A stretch of DNA of 64,000 nt, taken from contig NZ_WEGH01000001.1 in the NCBI RefSeq assembly GCF_009604375.1, positions 2,232,001-2,296,000 on the forward strand. Reading direction: 5' to 3'. Below are positions 9,378 through 16,433 of this stretch, piece after piece (the stretch's first letter is position 1; every line of letters begins with the position of its first letter). The position numbers and the translations under genes were made by a program. The stretch comes from Actinomadura macrotermitis (GTDB lineage: Bacteria > Actinomycetota > Actinomycetes > Streptosporangiales > Streptosporangiaceae). Below the pieces are notes generated by a model. It worked only from the letters and a program-made list of their open reading frames with translations, ran no database searches and was not told the DNA's origin.

Positions 9378-11048
9378 TTACCGTGTCCCAGTCGGCGGGT
9401 CAGTCCCAGCGGCCTCCCTCCAGCGCTCCTCTGCGCGTCGCTCCCCCACCATGGCTCCGATCGCCCACCCTTCGACCCGCCGGTAGAGGTCGGCGCTCTT
9501 GGCCACGTCCACCTCCAGGCACCCGTGGTACTCCTGCTGCCGCTCCTCCGAGTACACGATCTTGGGCACGTGGCGCTTGATCCTGTCCTTGGCGAAGGCC
9601 GATCGCGGCAGACCGGTCTCCTGCATCCAGAAGTCGCGGGCACGTTCCAGATCGCCGCTTTCATGGATGTGCAACCGCAAGGACCAGCGTGAGCGATCGA
9701 CCTCCGCCGCGCGGAGAAACCCCAGGAAGGCCCGCACCAGCAGCGGATCACTGTTAATGAAACGTACTCTCTCGTAGAGGCGGTACGGCTTGTCCTTGGC
9801 CCCTTCGCACCAGTATGCGAGCGCCCCCGCCATCAGGATCTCCCGGAGGCCCATCTCACCGATCTGCTCAGCGGCGGCCTCTGAGACCAAGCGAGACTCG
9901 ATTCCGCTCCGGGCCGTCCGCTCCTTCCAGTACTTCCGCATGGCTTCGACACGGATGTCCTCTTCTGGCGCCTGGGGACTCCCCGGCTCTTCGGATTCGC
10001 GCAACCATGCTTGGACCTGCCACCTGGGGACGGCCAGGCGGTCGGAGATCCGTCGGTACCCCCATCCCTGGGCACGCAGCTCATGTGCCTGTTCTTCGAT
10101 CCGTTCCCAGGCCGAAGCCCGCTCCAGCCACTCGGTGGCCGGCGGTTCCCCGCGAAGCAGTTGCCCGAGGATCGCCCCGTCCCGCAGATTCAAGGCTCGG
10201 CCGATCGCAGCCCGTGACCATCCGGCCCGGCGCAACTCCACGGCCCGCCTTCGAAGTGCCCTGGCCTCATCAGGAAGTCCGCCGGAGTCCACATCTTCCG
10301 GGGCGAGCCGGGCCGAGGGCACGATCGCTCCATCGTTCATGAGACGCGTCTCGCCGAAATCATCACGGAGTCCGCGAGCCGCCGCACTCATGGCGACGTG
10401 CGCCCACCCGGCGATCTGATGGTAGAGCTCGGCACTCCGCAGCACCCCGATCCGCAGGCAGCCGCGATAGTCGGCACCGGTGTTCTTGCGATTCGTCTGC
10501 CGGCTGACCGGCTTGATGCCGGTTCGGTTGAACTGCCCGGCCTCCACCCCCACCAGCTCCGACCAGAACCGCTGAGCCCCTTCAAGGTCGGCGGTTTCGT
10601 GGATCTGAATCTGAAAGCGCAGTCGATCGCCTTCCACTCCGGCAACCGCAAGGAAGCGAAGGAAGAGCTCGATCACCATGGGATCGCTGTTGATCATTTC
10701 GACACGGTTGCGGCCGCTGTGCGGTTTAGCCTTGCCGCCCTCGCACCAGTAGATGATCGCGCCCGCCAGGAGCAGGTCTTGGTCGCTCAGCTCACCGATC
10801 ATCCGGGCTGCTCGCAACTTCGTCTCCAATCGCAGCGCGGCTATGGCAGCTTGGCGAACCTTCTCACCAGGCTCGCGTGCCGCTCGCGAGCGCCTGGTCT
10901 GTTCCTCCTTACTGATCGACAGGGGCATGTCACGCAGCCAGAGGGAGCAGGTGCTCTTGGAGACGCCCAGTTCGGCGGCGATCGCTTTGAGGGACTTGCC
11001 CTGGGCGCGGAGTTCGCGGGCTCGGGCCTGTTCGAGGGGTTTAGCCAT
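9378..11048 (-). CDS. Duplicated helix-turn-helix / LAGLIDADG-like protein of unknown function
   Basis: I do not recognise a characterised protein. The 556 residues form two homologous modules. Helix-turn-helix 1 (about 8-41, with AAELGVSKSTCSLWLRDM) precedes module 1 (about 92-220). Two further helix-turn-helix segments (about 266-298 and 319-350) precede module 2 (about 404-535). Each module has AGA(I/L)xYWCEGxKxKP, then a V(E/R)(M/F)INSDP strand, IHE(T/S)xDLExA, Y(R/H)GCLxxxV and an xxGW end. The LAGAIIYWCEG-type helix and INSDP strand resemble LAGLIDADG homing endonucleases and the WhiA N-terminal domain; this is a resemblance, not a demonstrated match. I chose the ATG at 11048; a TTG at 11078 is possible, and neither has a convincing Shine-Dalgarno. 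It sits between tRNA-Gln and the ADP-ribosylglycohydrolase gene, co-directional with both, and its composition is less GC-extreme than its neighbours. DNA binding is likely; cleavage is open. Confidence 0.75.
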   Translation of the reverse strand: MAKPLEQARARELRAQGKSLKAIAAELGVSKSTCSLWLRDMPLSISKEEQTRRSRAAREPGEKVRQAAIAALRLETKLRAARMIGELSDQDLLLAGAIIYWCEGGKAKPHSGRNRVEMINSDPMVIELFLRFLAVAGVEGDRLRFQIQIHETADLEGAQRFWSELVGVEAGQFNRTGIKPVSRQTNRKNTGADYRGCLRIGVLRSAELYHQIAGWAHVAMSAAARGLRDDFGETRLMNDGAIVPSARLAPEDVDSGGLPDEARALRRRAVELRRAGWSRAAIGRALNLRDGAILGQLLRGEPPATEWLERASAWERIEEQAHELRAQGWGYRRISDRLAVPRWQVQAWLRESEEPGSPQAPEEDIRVEAMRKYWKERTARSGIESRLVSEAAAEQIGEMGLREILMAGALAYWCEGAKDKPYRLYERVRFINSDPLLVRAFLGFLRAAEVDRSRWSLRLHIHESGDLERARDFWMQETGLPRSAFAKDRIKRHVPKIVYSEERQQEYHGCLEVDVAKSADLYRRVEGWAIGAMVGERRAEERWREAAGTDPPTGTR

Positions 11049-11106
11049 GCCGTGAACGCTACGGCGACCCTCTGACAATCTGCGATCGAGTGGTCACAGA
11101 AGGTGG

Positions 11107-12003
11107 TCAGTCGAGCCAGGCGGGGAGGGGTTCGCGGTGGGTGAGCCAGCCGTCCGGGATGCCTTCGGGGCCGAGGTGGGCGGCGACGACGCCTCCGGCG
11201 ATGGCGGCGGTGGTGTCCATGTCGCCGCCGACGAGGACGCAGGCGCGGACGGCGGCCTCGTAGTCGGTGAGGCGGGTGGCGGCGGTCCAGAGGGCGAAGG
11301 GGACGGTGTCGTGGGCGGTGATGCGGCTGCCGTTGCCGAGTTCGTGGGCTGCCTGCTCGGGGGTGGCGGTGAGGAGTTTCAGGGCGCGCTGGAGGCCGCG
11401 GCGGACGTATTCGCCCATGGTCGTCCATTCCAGGGCGGCGTTGATGACGTCGCGGGGTGTGATGGCGGTTCCTTGGGTGGAGGCGACGTAGGCTGCTGCG
11501 ACGGCGGTGGCGACGGCGCCGGCGATTCCTTCGGGGTGGGCGTGGGTGACCTCGGCGGACAGGGCGGCCTGTTCGGCGGCTCGCTGGAGGTCGTCACTGA
11601 AGTAGGCGCCGAGGGGTGCGACGCGCATGGCGGCGCCGTTGCCGTAGGAGCCTTTGCCGTCGAAGAGTTCGCGGGTGGCGTCCTGCCAGGGGTCGCCGCG
11701 CTGGACGCGTTCGAGGAGCAGCGCCGCTCCGTAGCCGTAGCCTCGGGAAAGGTCGAGGTGGTCGGCGAAGGAGGCGGCCAGGGCATCCTGGTGTACCTGC
11801 CCGTGGTGGTTTAGAACGGTTGTCACCGAGCAGGCCATCTCCGTGTCGTCCGACCAGGCCCATGGCGCCGTGGGCAGGCCGGTTCGGCGCGAGACGTCGC
11901 CGTTGACGAGCAGGAAGAACTGGTCGCCGAACGCGTCGCCGACGGAGAGCCCGTCGAGCGAACGTTGGGCGAGGGCCGAGCGTTGGGCTGGGGTGAGGGT
12001 CAT
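11107..12003 (-). CDS. ADP-ribosylglycohydrolase family protein (DraG/ARH-like)
   Basis: Members remove ADP-ribose from modified proteins or small molecules using two Mg ions. The 298-residue protein has the metal motifs SDDTEM (near residue 51) and VGGDMDTTAAIAGG (near 259), and the GLSVGDAFG N-terminal signature. The ATG at 12003 follows GAGGAAGG. It is 58 bp upstream of the HTH/LAGLIDADG-like gene on the same strand, so the two may be co-transcribed. No ADP-ribosyltransferase is visible nearby, so the substrate is unknown. Confidence 0.88.
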   Translation of the reverse strand: MTLTPAQRSALAQRSLDGLSVGDAFGDQFFLLVNGDVSRRTGLPTAPWAWSDDTEMACSVTTVLNHHGQVHQDALAASFADHLDLSRGYGYGAALLLERVQRGDPWQDATRELFDGKGSYGNGAAMRVAPLGAYFSDDLQRAAEQAALSAEVTHAHPEGIAGAVATAVAAAYVASTQGTAITPRDVINAALEWTTMGEYVRRGLQRALKLLTATPEQAAHELGNGSRITAHDTVPFALWTAATRLTDYEAAVRACVLVGGDMDTTAAIAGGVVAAHLGPEGIPDGWLTHREPLPAWLD

Positions 12004-12101
12004 CGCGGACCTTCCTCGTGATCGTTGCGAGCTGTCCCGGCGGTGAGTCTTGTCTCCCTGCCCCCGGGGCCCCAGTGTTTTTACCTGGCGGCCCTGTCCA
12101 A

Positions 12102-12131
12102 CCTACGGAACCGTAGGTTACGGTGGCGTAA
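12102..12131 (+). promoter_or_regulatory. Double palindrome upstream of the desaturase operon (candidate TetR operator)
   Basis: CCTACGG-AA-CCGTAGG (12102-12117) is a perfect 7-bp inverted repeat and is directly followed by TTACG-GTGG-CGTAA (12118-12131), a perfect 5-bp one. They lie 37-66 bases before the desaturase start, where a promoter would be. Both share TACG/CGTA half-sites, and the operon's second gene encodes a TetR regulator, so autoregulation through this site is a reasonable inference. Confidence 0.6.
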
Positions 12132-12167
12132 GTAAGGCTGTCCCACAGAGCAGGAAGCGGTGCCCGT

Positions 12168-13121
12168 ATGACCACAGCCCCCGTCGAAACCCCCACCAGA
12201 CCACAGAGCCGCCCCGAGCTGGAGATGGGCTCGCGCAAGACGGCCGAACGCGTTCTCATCGGGGTCTTCACCGGGGTCCCCTTCCTCGCCCTGTTCGCGG
12301 CGGTCCCGCTCGCCTGGGGAAGCTTCCTCGGCTGGAGCGACGTGCTCGTCACCGCGGTCTTCTACCTGATCTCGGCGGGCGGCATCACGGTCGGCTACCA
12401 CCGCTACTTCACGCACGGCTCGTTCAAGGCCGGCCGCGGCCTGAAGATCTTCCTGGCGATCGCGGGCAGCCTGGCGATGGAGGGCCCGGTCATCACCTGG
12501 GTCGCCGACCACCGCCGGCACCACAAGCACTCCGACAAGGAGAACGACCCGCACTCGCCGTGGCGGTTCGGCGACGACTGGAAGGCCCTCGCCAAGGGCC
12601 TCGGCTGGGCGCACTACGGCTGGCTGTTCAACGGCGACCGCACCTCCAAGCAGCGTTTCGCCAAGGACCTGCTGAACGACCGCGACATCGTGACGCTCCA
12701 CCGCTGGTTCCCGGGCCTGGTCGCGGTGTCGTTCCTGCTGCCGGCCGCGCTCGGCGGGCTGCTGACGATGTCCTGGCAGGGCGCGCTGACGGCGCTGTTC
12801 TGGGCCGGGTTCGTGCGGATCACGCTGGTGCACCACGTCACCTGGTCGATCAACTCGATCTGCCACACCTTCGGCAAGGAGGAGTTCGAGGTCCGCGACA
12901 AGTCGCGCAACGTGTGGTGGCTGGCGATCCCGTCCCTCGGCGAGTCCTGGCACAACCTGCACCACTCGGACCCGACGTGCGCGCGGCACGGGGTGCTGAA
13001 GGGGCAGGTCGACATCAGTGCGCGGATCATCTGGCTGTTCGAGAAGGCCGGCTGGGCGCGCGACGTGCGGTGGCCGACCGAGGCGCGGCTCGCGGCCAAG
13101 CGCGCGAAGCAGCCTGCGTGA
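12168..13121 (+). CDS. Membrane acyl-CoA / fatty acid desaturase
   Basis: Di-iron membrane enzyme that introduces a double bond (probably delta-9) into acyl chains. The 317-residue protein has all three histidine clusters of the stearoyl-CoA desaturase type: HRYFTH near residue 84, HRRHHKHSD near 120 and HNLHHSD near 263, with hydrophobic segments near 27-47, 53-75, 177-195 and 197-215. It begins an operon with the TetR gene, whose GTG overlaps its TGA stop, and has the double palindrome upstream. Confidence 0.93.
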   Translation: MTTAPVETPTRPQSRPELEMGSRKTAERVLIGVFTGVPFLALFAAVPLAWGSFLGWSDVLVTAVFYLISAGGITVGYHRYFTHGSFKAGRGLKIFLAIAGSLAMEGPVITWVADHRRHHKHSDKENDPHSPWRFGDDWKALAKGLGWAHYGWLFNGDRTSKQRFAKDLLNDRDIVTLHRWFPGLVAVSFLLPAALGGLLTMSWQGALTALFWAGFVRITLVHHVTWSINSICHTFGKEEFEVRDKSRNVWWLAIPSLGESWHNLHHSDPTCARHGVLKGQVDISARIIWLFEKAGWARDVRWPTEARLAAKRAKQPA

Positions 13122-13945
13122 GCGTCACAATTGACACCGTGACTGAACCAGCCCCACGGTCTCGCCGCAAGCGGATGACCGGCAAGGAACGACGCGAGCA
13201 GCTGCTGGACATCGGCCGGACGCTGTTCGCCGAGCGCGGCCTCGGCGGTACCTCGGTGGAGGAGATCGCCGCGGCCGCGGGCGTGTCCAAGCCGGTCGTC
13301 TACGAGCACTTCGGCGGCAAGGAGGGCCTGTACGCGGTCGTCGTCGACCGTGAGTTCGAGAAGCTGCTGGCGCTGGTGACCGAGTCGCTGAACTCGGCGG
13401 TCCACTACCGGGCCAAGCTGGAGAAGGCGGCGCTGGCGCTGCTGGAGTACATCGAGGAGCATCCGGACGGTTTTCGCATCCTGGTCCGCGATTCGCACGG
13501 CGGTACCGGCACCGGCAGCTATGCGAGCCTGCTGAGCGAGATCGCCGGTGAGGTCGAGCATCTGATGGCGCAGGAGCTGGACCGGCACGACTATGACGAC
13601 AAGTTCGCGCCGATGTACGCGCAGATGCTGGTCGGGATGGTGGCGCTGACCGGGCAGTGGTGGCTGGACGTGCGCAAGCCCAAGCGCGAGGAGGTGGCCG
13701 CGCACGTGGTCAACCTCGCCTGGAACGGCCTGTCGGGTCTGGAGCCGAGGCCGTCGCTGGATCCGCGCCGGCGCCGCAAGGAGCTGGAGCGGCAGGGCAA
13801 GCGGGCGGAGAAGGCGGCCGCGCGGGCGGAGAAGGCCGAGGAGAAGGCGGCGGCGCGGGCCGCGCGCGATCAGCGCAAGGGCCGCCGGGACGACGAGCCG
13901 GCGCATCTGTTCGACGAGTTCGACACCGAGGTCCCGACGCTCTGA
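13118..13945 (+). CDS. TetR family transcriptional regulator, desaturase-linked
   Basis: The 275-residue protein has a TetR N-terminal helix-turn-helix (about 22-68, with TSVEEIAAAAGVSKPVVYEHF), a ligand-binding region and a Lys/Ala/Glu-rich C-terminal tail of about 60 residues that looks like a charged coiled coil. The GTG at 13118 overlaps the desaturase stop (GTGA), implying coupling; a second GTG at 13139 is possible. Genetic linkage suggests it senses acyl-CoA and controls the desaturase, as DesT-type regulators do, but the ligand is inferred. A terminator follows. Confidence 0.9.
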   Translation: MSVTIDTVTEPAPRSRRKRMTGKERREQLLDIGRTLFAERGLGGTSVEEIAAAAGVSKPVVYEHFGGKEGLYAVVVDREFEKLLALVTESLNSAVHYRAKLEKAALALLEYIEEHPDGFRILVRDSHGGTGTGSYASLLSEIAGEVEHLMAQELDRHDYDDKFAPMYAQMLVGMVALTGQWWLDVRKPKREEVAAHVVNLAWNGLSGLEPRPSLDPRRRRKELERQGKRAEKAAARAEKAEEKAAARAARDQRKGRRDDEPAHLFDEFDTEVPTL

Positions 13946-13970
13946 CCGGTTCCGGCCGTGATCGTTTGCC

Positions 13971-14009
13971 GCATGCCCAGGGGGGATCCCCCTGGGCATG
14001 CGTTCTTTT
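13971..14009 (+). terminator. Rho-independent terminator of the desaturase-tetR operon
   Basis: A perfect 14-bp stem (GCATGCCCAGGGGG / CCCCCTGGGCATGC, three-base loop) at 13971-14001 is followed by GTTCTTTT. It begins 26 bp after the TetR stop. Its right arm contains the ATG at 13998 that opens the next reading frame. Confidence 0.85.
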
Positions 14010-14549
14010 CGGTTCCAGCCGCGGATGGCGGTGCTGTTCGCGGCCCCTGTTCTCGCGCTGGGCGCCGGCCTGACGGCCGGCCTGCTGAAGAGCGGGCGGG
14101 CGCACGGGCCCGTCCCGTGGCTCCTGGTGGCCGGGCTGGTCGCGCTGACGGCCCTGGCGTGGTGGAGGATCGCCGCCGCGGTGCTCCGGCGGCGGCAGCG
14201 CGCGATCGGGGTGGAGGATCCCGCGGAGCGGGATCAGATCATCGCCGCGGTGCGGCAGGGCCGGGCGCCTGACGATCCGGCCCTGGACGGTGCCGCGCTG
14301 TCCTATGCCGACCGCCGCCGGACCGGCCGCTGGACGCGCGCGGCGGTGCTCGCGTGGTTCTCGCTGCTGGCGCTGGTCTCGCTGGTCCGCGCGCTCAGCG
14401 GCGAAACGCCGGTCTGGCTGCACTGGGCGGCGTTCGCCGGCCTGCTGTTCATGGCGGCCGGGTTCGGGGGTTCTCTGTGGTGGGAGCGCCGGAACCTGGC
14501 CCGTATGGAGGCCGCCATCAGCGAGCGTGAGCCGCAGCCGGCCGGGTGA
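13998..14549 (+). CDS. Small four-helix membrane protein, function unknown
   Basis: I do not recognise the family. The 183-residue protein has four predicted membrane segments in two pairs (about 10-30, 39-61, 114-131 and 139-158) separated by a charged loop of about 45 residues containing DPAERDQIIAAVRQGRAPDD. The ATG at 13998 lies inside the preceding terminator stem and has no Shine-Dalgarno; the ATG at 14025, just before the first membrane segment, is an alternative also without one. It converges with the VOC gene. Confidence 0.7.
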   Translation: MRSFRFQPRMAVLFAAPVLALGAGLTAGLLKSGRAHGPVPWLLVAGLVALTALAWWRIAAAVLRRRQRAIGVEDPAERDQIIAAVRQGRAPDDPALDGAALSYADRRRTGRWTRAAVLAWFSLLALVSLVRALSGETPVWLHWAAFAGLLFMAAGFGGSLWWERRNLARMEAAISEREPQPAG

Positions 14550-14553
14550 GGGG

Positions 14554-14913
14554 TCAGCGGGGCTGGAGGAACTCCAGGCGGTTGCCCACCGGGTCGTCGG
14601 CGTAGCAGCGGCGGTGGCCGAGGAACAGGTCGTCGGGGCGGACCTGGTGCCCGGCCTCCTTCAGGCGGGCGGCGAGGGCGTCCAGGTCGTGGACGAGCAG
14701 GCCGGGGTGGGCTTTGCGGGCGGGCCGGAAGTCCGGCTCGATGCCGAGGTGCAGTTCCAGGCCGGGGCCGCGGAACCAGGCGCCGCCGCGGGCGGCGAGG
14801 GCGGGCGGTTTGGGGATCTCGGTGAGGCCGAGGACGCCGCCGTAGAAGGCGCGCAGTGCGGGTTCGGAGCCGGGCGGGGCGGCGAGCTGGACGTGGTGCA
14901 GGCCGGTCAGCAT
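14554..14913 (-). CDS. VOC (glyoxalase/bleomycin-resistance fold) family protein
   Basis: The 119-residue single-domain protein begins with the LHHVQLAAPPG strand and ends with DDPVGNRLEF, the usual metal-site ends of the vicinal-oxygen-chelate fold (His near residue 6, Glu near 115). I chose the ATG at 14913 because GGAGG lies six bases upstream; the longer open frame upstream is a shadow of the methyltransferase. The substrate cannot be told. The gene is downstream of the methyltransferase but separated by strong hairpins. Confidence 0.85.
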   Translation of the reverse strand: MLTGLHHVQLAAPPGSEPALRAFYGGVLGLTEIPKPPALAARGGAWFRGPGLELHLGIEPDFRPARKAHPGLLVHDLDALAARLKEAGHQVRPDDLFLGHRRCYADDPVGNRLEFLQPR

Positions 14914-14930
14914 GGTGCCTCCGATGAAAC

Positions 14931-14965
14931 CGGTGGCCGCCCGGAGTTCGTCCGGGCGGCCACCG
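14931..14965 (-). terminator. Strong hairpin between methyltransferase and VOC genes
   Basis: A 15-bp perfect stem (CGGTGGCCGCCCGGA / TCCGGGCGGCCACCG, loop GTTCG) sits 18 bases upstream of the VOC start. A second smaller hairpin (CCGGCTCG / CGAGCCGG) lies near 14977-14997. Neither has a clear T-tract. They probably separate the methyltransferase transcript from the VOC gene. Confidence 0.55.
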
Positions 14966-15077
14966 GCCGGGGTCGCCGGCTCGGGTCGCGAGCCGGGGTG
15001 AAGGGATGCCGCCCGCCACGAGAGTTCAGCACCGCAGGGGAACGAGTAGCGTCCCTCGCGCGGGGGCGGCACCCTGT

Positions 15078-15863
15078 CTAGGGGCGGCCTGCCACGACGA
15101 AGACCCGCCGGAACGGGAAGACCGTTCCGTGGGGGGCGGCCGGGTAGGCCTCGCGCAGGAGGGCTGCGTAGGCGGTGAGGAAGCCGGTGGTGTCGGCGGG
15201 GTCGAGCGCGGACAGGACGGGTCGCAAGGCCGTTCCTTTCACCCAGGCGAGGACGGGGTCGTCGCCGTGCAGGAGTTGCGCGTAGGTGGTCTCCCAGGCG
15301 TCCACGGCGCAGCCGTGGGCGGTGAGGAGGTCCAGGTAGCCGGCCGGGTCCAGGACGGGGTCGCGGCGGACCAGGCCGGACAGGCAGTCCCGCCAGCGCT
15401 GCGACTCGCACAGGTCGCGCAGGAGCGTGTGGCTCGGGGCGTCGAAGTTGCCGGGGACCTGGAAGGCCAGGACGCCGCCGGGTTCGAGGGCGTCGATCCA
15501 GCGCGGGAGCAGGTCGGTGTGGCCGGGCACCCAGTGCAGGACGGCGTTGGAGACGATGAGGTCGTAGCCGCCGTCGGGGCGCCAGGTGGTGACGTCGCCG
15601 ACGGTGAAGCGCAGGTTCGCGGTGGCGTGGGCGCGGGCGGCCTCGATCATCTCGGGTGAGGAGTCGAGGGCGTCGACGCGGGCGCCGGGCCAGCGGCCGG
15701 CGAGGGTGGCGGTGAGCTCGCCCGAGCCGCAGCCGAGGTCGGCGATGCGGCGGGCGTGCGGGATCCGCACCCGGTTCAGCAGGTCGGCGAAGGGCCTGCC
15801 GCGCTCGGCGGCGTAGGCCCCGTACTGGGCGGGATCCCAGACGGCCGCTGCTTGTCTCGACAT
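15078..15863 (-). CDS. tam: Trans-aconitate 2-methyltransferase-like SAM-dependent methyltransferase
   Basis: The 261-residue class I methyltransferase has the WDPAQYGAYAAERGRPFADLL start, SAM-binding motif I IADLGCGSGELT (near residues 41-52), LDSSPEMI, and the SNAVLHWV segment, all features of the Tam family that methylates trans-aconitate. The ATG at 15863 lies within the first of three TCTYGAnnTCAAGA palindromes shared with the divergent MarR gene, so it is probably the target of that regulator. Confidence 0.85.
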   Translation of the reverse strand: MSRQAAAVWDPAQYGAYAAERGRPFADLLNRVRIPHARRIADLGCGSGELTATLAGRWPGARVDALDSSPEMIEAARAHATANLRFTVGDVTTWRPDGGYDLIVSNAVLHWVPGHTDLLPRWIDALEPGGVLAFQVPGNFDAPSHTLLRDLCESQRWRDCLSGLVRRDPVLDPAGYLDLLTAHGCAVDAWETTYAQLLHGDDPVLAWVKGTALRPVLSALDPADTTGFLTAYAALLREAYPAAPHGTVFPFRRVFVVAGRP

Positions 15864-15922
15864 CAAGACACATGATGCCCCCGCCTTATCTTGATGTCAA
15901 GAAAATCTTCTCGATATCAAGA
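15855..15922. promoter_or_regulatory. Three copies of a 14-bp palindrome between tam and marR (candidate MarR operators)
   Basis: TCTTGA-TG-TCAAGA at 15889-15902 is a perfect palindrome; TCTCGA-CA-TCAAGA at 15855-15868 and TCTCGA-TA-TCAAGA at 15909-15922 differ from it by one base per arm. Offsets are 34 and 20 bp, the latter about two helical turns. Site 1 overlaps the tam start codon and site 3 lies just before the marR ribosome-binding site, so binding could repress both genes. Confidence 0.8.
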
Positions 15923-15938
15923 CAGGTAGGGTGTGCCC

Positions 15939-16433
15939 ATGCAGGACGAGGTCGACCGGCTGGTCGAGGCGTGGCACGCCGAGCGCCCGGACCTGGACGT
16001 GCAGCCGCTGCACGTGCTCAGCCGGGTCTCGCGGCTGGCGCGCCATCTGGACCGTGCCCGCCGCGACGTGTTCGTCGCGCACGACCTGGAGCCGTGGGAG
16101 TTCGACGTGCTGACGGCGCTGCGCCGCGCGGGCCGCCCCTACCAGCTGAGCCCCGGCCGGCTGCTGCGCGCGACGCTGGTCACCTCGGGCACCATGACCA
16201 ACCGCATCGACCGGCTGGCCGCGGCCGGGCTGGTGCAGCGCCACCCCGACCCCGCCGACAAGCGCGGCGTCCAGGTCCGGCTCACCGGGGCGGGCCTGAC
16301 CCGGGTGGACGCGGCGTTCGCGGACCTGCTGGAGCGCGAGCACCGCATCCTGGACGGCCTCAGCGCCGCCGAGCGCGAGAACCTGGCGGGCCTGCTGCGG
16401 GCCCTGCTGATCCCCTTCGACGAGCCGAGCTAG
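15939..16433 (+). CDS. MarR family transcriptional regulator
   Basis: The 164-residue protein has a MarR winged helix-turn-helix: WEFDVLTALRRAG, LLRATLVTSGTMTNRIDRLAAAGLV as recognition helix region and the wing DPADKRGVQVRLT. I chose ATG at 15939 because GGTAGGG lies seven bases upstream; a GTG two codons earlier is possible. It diverges from tam over three palindromes and ends in a 4-bp overlap with the convergent ABC-F gene. Confidence 0.92.
   Translation: MQDEVDRLVEAWHAERPDLDVQPLHVLSRVSRLARHLDRARRDVFVAHDLEPWEFDVLTALRRAGRPYQLSPGRLLRATLVTSGTMTNRIDRLAAAGLVQRHPDPADKRGVQVRLTGAGLTRVDAAFADLLEREHRILDGLSAAERENLAGLLRALLIPFDEPS

Noticed and set aside
9227..12040. Integrated element with att sites flanking the HTH/LAGLIDADG-like and ADP-ribosylglycohydrolase genes
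   Set aside because: I looked for a second copy of the tRNA-Gln 3' end and for an integrase gene and saw neither, so the insert is not shown to be an integrative element.
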